Part shown: piece by piece, positions 60,130 through 64,000 of the stretch
Layout: each line of letters begins with the position of its first letter
How positions within the stretch are numbered: position 1 is the first letter of the stretch
DNA from: Roseimicrobium sp. ORNL1
Lineage (GTDB): Bacteria; Verrucomicrobiota; Verrucomicrobiia; Verrucomicrobiales; Verrucomicrobiaceae
Direction: 5' to 3'
Assembly: GCF_011044495.1 (NCBI RefSeq)
Contig: NZ_CP049143.1
Coordinates: 7,440,001 to 7,504,000 of the forward strand
Length of the DNA stretch: 64,000 bases
Notes under the pieces: generated by a model
The model's input: only the letters and a program-made list of their open reading frames with translations
What the model was told of the DNA's origin: nothing
Databases searched by the model: none
Made by a program: the position numbers and the translations under genes

Positions 60130-60364
60130 GGGCGGGTATAAGAGGGCGGAGTGTACCGACAAAGGAAGCCTTGGCAAGGTGTGCTTTGCCCTCGGACGGT
60201 GGACTTTCCCGACCGCACAAAGTCTGCCAGTCGTGCCGGCACATGGTGAAATCCGCGAAGCCCGTTTTTTGTAGCTTCAGGACCTCCGTAAACGGCCCTT
60301 CAAATCGCGGTGAACAATCATTTAAGCATTGTAAAATAGCTCGAGCCAGGTAAAAACTGCGCCC

Positions 60365-61294
60365 ATGCCCTCGCCCTCCCGGCATCCCAAGTTCGCCACC
60401 GTTTCGCGCTCCTTGGCAGATGCCACCATCGGCGCGCTGCTCATGCTGGCGCTGCTCTCGTGGCAGCGCATGCGGGAGGACGACGCGCTCTTCCGCCAGC
60501 TCGTGCAGGTGGCGGAGTTGAAGGCCGCGAAGATCCAGGGAGGCACCCCCTCCGACGAGACACGCGCCCTGGAAATCCTGCACACCGTCTCTGCGGAGGT
60601 GCGGGGGCGGGCAGTCTTCTTTAGCGATACGGAAGGGACTATGCCGGGCCTGTTCTGGTCCGCCGGGGACCATCTGAACCGGCCAGCTGGCGCCTCTGCC
60701 AGCTATGTGACCGTGCTGGCGAAGGCCCTGCAGACCGCCAATTTCTCCATCCGCAAGGTAGGCCTGGTGAAGAATGGCATCACCGCCTACCACCACGTGC
60801 TGGAGGCGAAGGTCAGCGGTCGCTGGGTGGTGCTGGACGCCACCTTTGACCAGCACTTCCGCCGCCCGGATGGGAAACTCGCCTGCGCGGCGGATGTCCA
60901 TGCGGACTGGCTCTACTACCGCGCCCAGATCATGCCGGGCTACTATCCCGAGTACGACTACAGCGGCTTCTATTATACCAACTGGGACCGCATCCCGGGG
61001 GCCGCGACCGTGCTGGGCTGGTTCCCGGAGGCCCGCACCTGGCTGCACGACCACGGGATTTCCATTCGCTTCTGGTTCCTGAATGTCCACGCCTGGCTCC
61101 TCGGACTCGGCCTGGGCGGGGCAGCCATCCTCCTGCTGGCACGCTGGCAGGGAGTCCGGAAAAAGCGGGCTGCTGAAAAGGCACCAGCCCCCACTCCCGA
61201 GCCCCGGGAAAAGCCCAAAATGCCCGAATGGGTGCGCCAGCAGGTGCTGGAAGCCCCCCTCCCGGCAGCGTTGCCCGCTGCAAAACGAGGGTAA
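60365..61294 (+). CDS. Membrane-anchored transglutaminase-like protein lacking the cysteine
   Basis: 309 residues. One N-terminal helix (ATIGALLMLALLSW) and a second at about 240-260 (NVHAWLLGLGLGGAAILLLA) place residues 35-235 in the periplasm. The core resembles a transglutaminase domain: ASASYVTVLAKALQTANFSIRKVGL, then AYHHVLEAKVSGRWVVLDATFD, with His143/144 and Asp158 in place. Where Cys is expected (about residue 111) there is Ser, so the protein is probably catalytically inactive or a Ser-dependent variant. The C-terminal tail is Pro/Lys-rich. It is divergent from pdhA. Confidence 0.7.
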   Translation: MPSPSRHPKFATVSRSLADATIGALLMLALLSWQRMREDDALFRQLVQVAELKAAKIQGGTPSDETRALEILHTVSAEVRGRAVFFSDTEGTMPGLFWSAGDHLNRPAGASASYVTVLAKALQTANFSIRKVGLVKNGITAYHHVLEAKVSGRWVVLDATFDQHFRRPDGKLACAADVHADWLYYRAQIMPGYYPEYDYSGFYYTNWDRIPGAATVLGWFPEARTWLHDHGISIRFWFLNVHAWLLGLGLGGAAILLLARWQGVRKKRAAEKAPAPTPEPREKPKMPEWVRQQVLEAPLPAALPAAKRG

Positions 61295-61654
61295 TATCGC
61301 CCTCCCCACCCCCGTTCCCGCAGGATGAACTGCGGCGCCTCCTCGCACTTTTTAGCAGGTCGGAAGGGACTGAGTGGCAAAAAGGGCACGATTCATGCGT
61401 TGGCAGGCGTCGAAGTCCAACTTGGACAAGGCGATGCCTTATCACTTTTGCGACATCCACATGTACACCCACAAAATCCCTATTCAAAATGATGGCGGCC
61501 CTTACCTAAATGCGCTAAGCTTACGAAGTCGTCAGAATTATTGAAAAATCGGGCGCGTTTTTGTCTGTGCTTGCACGGGAGATTTCTCCAACCAAAGACG
61601 TGTTCACCCCGCCTGGAGCGATGTTTTTGAGTACACCATCTTGACATCAACACC
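61295..61654. other. Gene-free interval
   Basis: 360 bp with no supported gene. Overlapping frames on both strands are short and conflicting. Notable only is an AT-rich stretch at about 61510-61545. A promoter for the 105-residue gene downstream is expected here, but no consensus pair is obvious. Confidence 0.4.
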
Positions 61655-61972
61655 ATGGCCAAAACCATCAGGATCGTCATCGAAGGAACCATCGAGTTGC
61701 CCGACGCAGCTGAAGTCATCAGTTTCCGTGACGAGGGCGGCTTGGAAAGCGATCACATCAAATTCAAGGGCCACATCATCCGTCCGAACATTGGATGGCT
61801 GGAGTACTTCAACCAGGCGATGATGCGGAAGAAGTACCCCAACCAGGGAGCTGACATGGGCTGGGAAAGCATCAGCAATGACATGCACAACAAGTTCTTC
61901 CTCTGTCTCGACGAGGAGTGGAACATGGAGGAACTGAAGGAGGAAGAGGCGGACGAAGGCGAACGGGAGTAG
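61655..61972 (+). CDS. Small acidic hypothetical protein
   Basis: 105 residues, very acidic in its C-terminal third (EEWNMEELKEEEADEGERE). The N-terminal half has alternating strands (KTIRIVIEGTIELPDAAEVISF), then HIIRPNIGWLEYFNQAMM. No family recognised. It may be a cytosolic adaptor; nothing nearby points to a role. Confidence 0.55.
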   Translation: MAKTIRIVIEGTIELPDAAEVISFRDEGGLESDHIKFKGHIIRPNIGWLEYFNQAMMRKKYPNQGADMGWESISNDMHNKFFLCLDEEWNMEELKEEEADEGERE

Positions 61973-62131
61973 TCCGGTGCGACAGTGAGCGGTGGGACGG
62001 TACGACGGTAGTCGCCTGATTCCGGTGGTCTATCTCTCACGACTGCAACATCAACAGGCAGGCGTCCGCTGTGCGTCTCTGCCTCCTCTGCATCGAGACG
62101 TACCAAGCTCTCGCAGCCAGTACGTTCTTTT

Positions 62132-62170
62132 TCCTCTGCGTCCTTTGCCTCTCTGCCCCTTTGCGGTTAA
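62132..62170. repeat. CTCTGCGTCC-type heptad text
   Basis: A pyrimidine-rich run with the recurring units CTCTGCG, CTTTGCC, CTCTGCC and CTTTGCGGTTAA. Runs of this type are common between genes in planctomycetes, cyanobacteria and verrucomicrobia. It lies in a 300-bp gap between converging genes. Confidence 0.5.
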
Positions 62171-62274
62171 CCCGAAACAGCCCACGACGCGGCAACCTCG
62201 ACAGCCATTCGCTGAAAGCACTGCCAACCGACAGCGCACCCACTGACAGACACGCCACCTAGCGTCCCACTGTC

Positions 62275-62883
62275 CTATCGCACCACCTTCACGGGCATGC
62301 CCACGTAGGAGTTCTCATAGAACTTGGGCACCACATTGCGGTCCATGCGAATGCAGCCGTGGCTGGCGGGATAGCCGGGCAGGAACCCTTCGTGCATGCC
62401 TACGCCATCCCAGGTGATGCGCATGAAATAGTGCATGGGCGCAGGAACATAGCGGGTGCCGGGAGGGCGGGGCGTCTTGGGCGTAGCGTCGGCATTCACC
62501 GTCTTGCCGTTGCTGTCCTCAATGATGCCGTACGAGGAAGATGCATGGTCGATGTCCTTCTCCAGGATCTTGTAATCGCCGGCGGGTGTGGCGCGGTTTT
62601 CCACACCCGAAGAAATGGCCCCCACACCAATGACATGGCCGCCACGGTAGAATTCCGCCACCTGGCGGCGCAGGTCCACCACGATGTACCCGGGGCCGCT
62701 GGTGCCGTCATCATCCCAGTAGGAGGTGTGTTCCGCCACGCCAAGGGACTGCGGCGAGTGCGGCACGGCGCTGCCGAGACCAGCCAGGTAGTCCGCACCC
62801 GCATTTTCCTGGGGCCTGGAAGCACACGAAGCCAGAAGAAATGCGCCGAGCGCACCGAGGAGAAGGGAGGATTTGCGGATCAT
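62275..62883 (-). CDS. L,D-transpeptidase lipoprotein
   Basis: 202 residues from MIRKSSLLLGALGAFLL. The lipobox LASC makes Cys20 the lipidation site. The YkuD domain (about 65-202) holds HEGFLPGYPASHGCIRM, with His164 and catalytic Cys177 in SHGCIR. It should form 3-3 cross-links in peptidoglycan or attach proteins to it. The open frame continues more than 130 codons upstream, but without family character. Confidence 0.93.
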   Translation of the reverse strand: MIRKSSLLLGALGAFLLASCASRPQENAGADYLAGLGSAVPHSPQSLGVAEHTSYWDDDGTSGPGYIVVDLRRQVAEFYRGGHVIGVGAISSGVENRATPAGDYKILEKDIDHASSSYGIIEDSNGKTVNADATPKTPRPPGTRYVPAPMHYFMRITWDGVGMHEGFLPGYPASHGCIRMDRNVVPKFYENSYVGMPVKVVR

Positions 62884-63071
62884 GACGAGCGGAAAAATCA
62901 GTGGCGTGCGCAGAGGGGGACTGCAAGCACGGATTTGTGGCGTGAATGGTACGACTTCGGATTGAGAGCAGAAACATATCCACAGTCGATCGCAGATCCC
63001 TTCTTGCGCCCCGACTTGAGTCGCCTGCCCTTCCATCTCCTCTGTGTTGAAATTCACGACCCCAACAACCC

Positions 63072-64000
63072 TCACGCAGGAATGCTGAACACTGCCCGCG
63101 CGCCCTTGCCACCATCGCGATTCTCCAGCTCCACGGTTCCCTGATGCAAGGCCGCCGCTTCCTTCACGAAACACAATCCAAGACCGCTGCTCTTCTTTCC
63201 ATTGTGAGGCCGCGGCAGGGAGTAGAAGCGCTCGAACACGCGGCCCTTCGCATAGTCCGGCAAGCCCGGCCCCTCGTCCTCCACGACGAAACATGCGCGA
63301 TCATCCACCGTCTTAAGCCCGATGGAAACGACCCCGCCCTCAGGTGAAAAATCGACAGCGTTCTGCGCAAGATTCGTGAAGGCGAGCTGCAGCAGGAAGG
63401 CATCCCCACGCACCTGCACGCCATCCTGCACCCAGCAGTCGAGCTTGAGTCCACGCTGGGCCAGTGGCGCGGTGAAGTGGTCACACACTTCGCGGGCGAT
63501 GGCGCTGAGATCCACTTTCGCCGGCTCATCGAGGGCTTTTTTGTTCTCCAATGAGGCAAGTGAAAGGAGTCGCTCCAGCAGATCCTGCAAGCGAAGAGAT
63601 TCCACCTGGATGTTGCGGAGGAAGCGCACCCGCTGCGCGCCCGGCATGGTTTCCTCCTGCATGAGTTCCGCGGCGCCGCGAATCGCGGCCACCGGGCTCT
63701 TCAGCTCATGCGTGAGCGTTTGCACATAGTGCTCCACACTTTCGCGATTTTCGAGGGAGTCGCGCATCTTTTCGAAGGCGGTGCCCAGGGTCTTCATCTC
63801 CACACCGTGCAACTTCGGCACGGGTGGACGCTCCCCACGCGTGATGGACTCCGCATAGTCCGTGAGTCGGCGGATGGGACGTGTGGTCCAACGCGCCAGC
63901 AGGAAGGACCCCAGCACCATGCACAGCACCAGGGAGCCGATGGTGCGGATGAGCCATGCCTTTGTCTCATCCCTGAACTTGAAGCTACTCCTCTGGGGCT
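63072..64000 (-). CDS. creC: CreC-like sensor histidine kinase (N-terminus outside window)
   Basis: About 310 residues visible; the frame is open to the right edge, so the sensor part and first helix are missing. A membrane helix (LVLCMVLGSFLLARW) precedes a HAMP segment (RPIRRLTDYAESITRG); the H box is YVQTLTHELKSPVAAIRGAA; then NLAQNAVDF, VVEDEGPGLPDYAKGRVFERFYSL and KSSGLGLCFV. These match E. coli CreC unusually closely. Its likely partner is the CreB-like regulator 17 kb away in this window. A GTG at 63929 is not the true start. Confidence 0.85.
   Translation of the reverse strand, partial: PQRSSFKFRDETKAWLIRTIGSLVLCMVLGSFLLARWTTRPIRRLTDYAESITRGERPPVPKLHGVEMKTLGTAFEKMRDSLENRESVEHYVQTLTHELKSPVAAIRGAAELMQEETMPGAQRVRFLRNIQVESLRLQDLLERLLSLASLENKKALDEPAKVDLSAIAREVCDHFTAPLAQRGLKLDCWVQDGVQVRGDAFLLQLAFTNLAQNAVDFSPEGGVVSIGLKTVDDRACFVVEDEGPGLPDYAKGRVFERFYSLPRPHNGKKSSGLGLCFVKEAAALHQGTVELENRDGGKGARAVFSIPA

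Noticed and set aside
1-64000. tRNA, rRNA, CRISPR, transposase or phage genes
   Set aside because: I saw no cloverleaf with a TTCGAAT-type T-loop outside coding regions, no rRNA-like stretch, no spaced repeats and no transposase or integrase motif. A tRNAscan-SE and ISfinder run would settle this.

Overview
The window looks like chromosome from a GC-rich, Gram-negative member of the Verrucomicrobiota, probably Verrucomicrobiales. This is inferred from the long (602-residue) IspG, the many secreted orphan proteins, the doubled CreD-like membrane proteins and the general gene content; no rRNA or other taxonomic marker is present. I recognised no tRNA, rRNA, CRISPR array, prophage or transposase.

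Layout. 1-3 kb: end of an LplT-like MFS carrier, two tandem ExbD-like proteins, cutA. 3.2-4.3 kb: an orphan NtrB-type histidine kinase. 4.4-11 kb: a minus-strand accessory block with SUKH- and Imm11-like proteins, a MORN-repeat protein and several exported proteins of unknown role. 11.3-12.7 kb: lpdA with a clear terminator. 12.8-16 kb: small accessory genes (GGCT-like, DUF4272, YCII). 16.1-17.4 kb: ferredoxin and LysR, divergent. 17.7-18.7 kb: an exported terpene-cyclase-like toroid with a CXXCH motif. 18.9-25.5 kb: tmk, then a GntR/YtrA-type regulator with an ABC ATPase and two very large membrane proteins. 25.7-35.7 kb: rfbA, a LOG protein, two SLC13/DASS carriers, DUF1802, VOC and beta-helix proteins. 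35.9-38 kb: small orphan, partly immunity-like genes. 38.1-43.7 kb: rseP and ispG, a tandem pair of zinc-ribbon membrane proteins, and a PhnP-like metallohydrolase. 45.2-51.1 kb: an expanded Cre locus. 51.3-57 kb: a transglutaminase-like protein, ACP phosphodiesterase, a Pro/Thr-rich exported protein and an AT-rich AAA/STAND ATPase gene. 57.1-60.1 kb: pdhA, a hydrolase and pdhB. 60.4-64 kb: a transglutaminase-like protein lacking its cysteine, an L,D-transpeptidase, and the C-terminal part of a CreC-like kinase.

The strongest system is the Cre locus. Six genes on the minus strand (51137 down to 45157) encode a large exported protein, two CreD paralogues, two small membrane proteins and a CreB-like regulator. 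Directly upstream, at 51181-51218, lie four GTGAA pentamers at an exact 11-bp period, which on the coding strand is three overlapping copies of the cre tag TTCAC-N6-TTCAC bound by enterobacterial CreB. A CreC-like kinase, the natural partner, begins beyond the right end of the window about 17 kb from creB. This implies an envelope-stress or metabolic-signal circuit with an enlarged effector set.

Other notable items are two copies (17433-17630 and 43791-43989) of a ~200-bp hairpin element whose core is inverted relative to its tips, a single-gene ATPase with a HEPN-like C-terminus and foreign base composition, and a CXXCH-toroid fusion.
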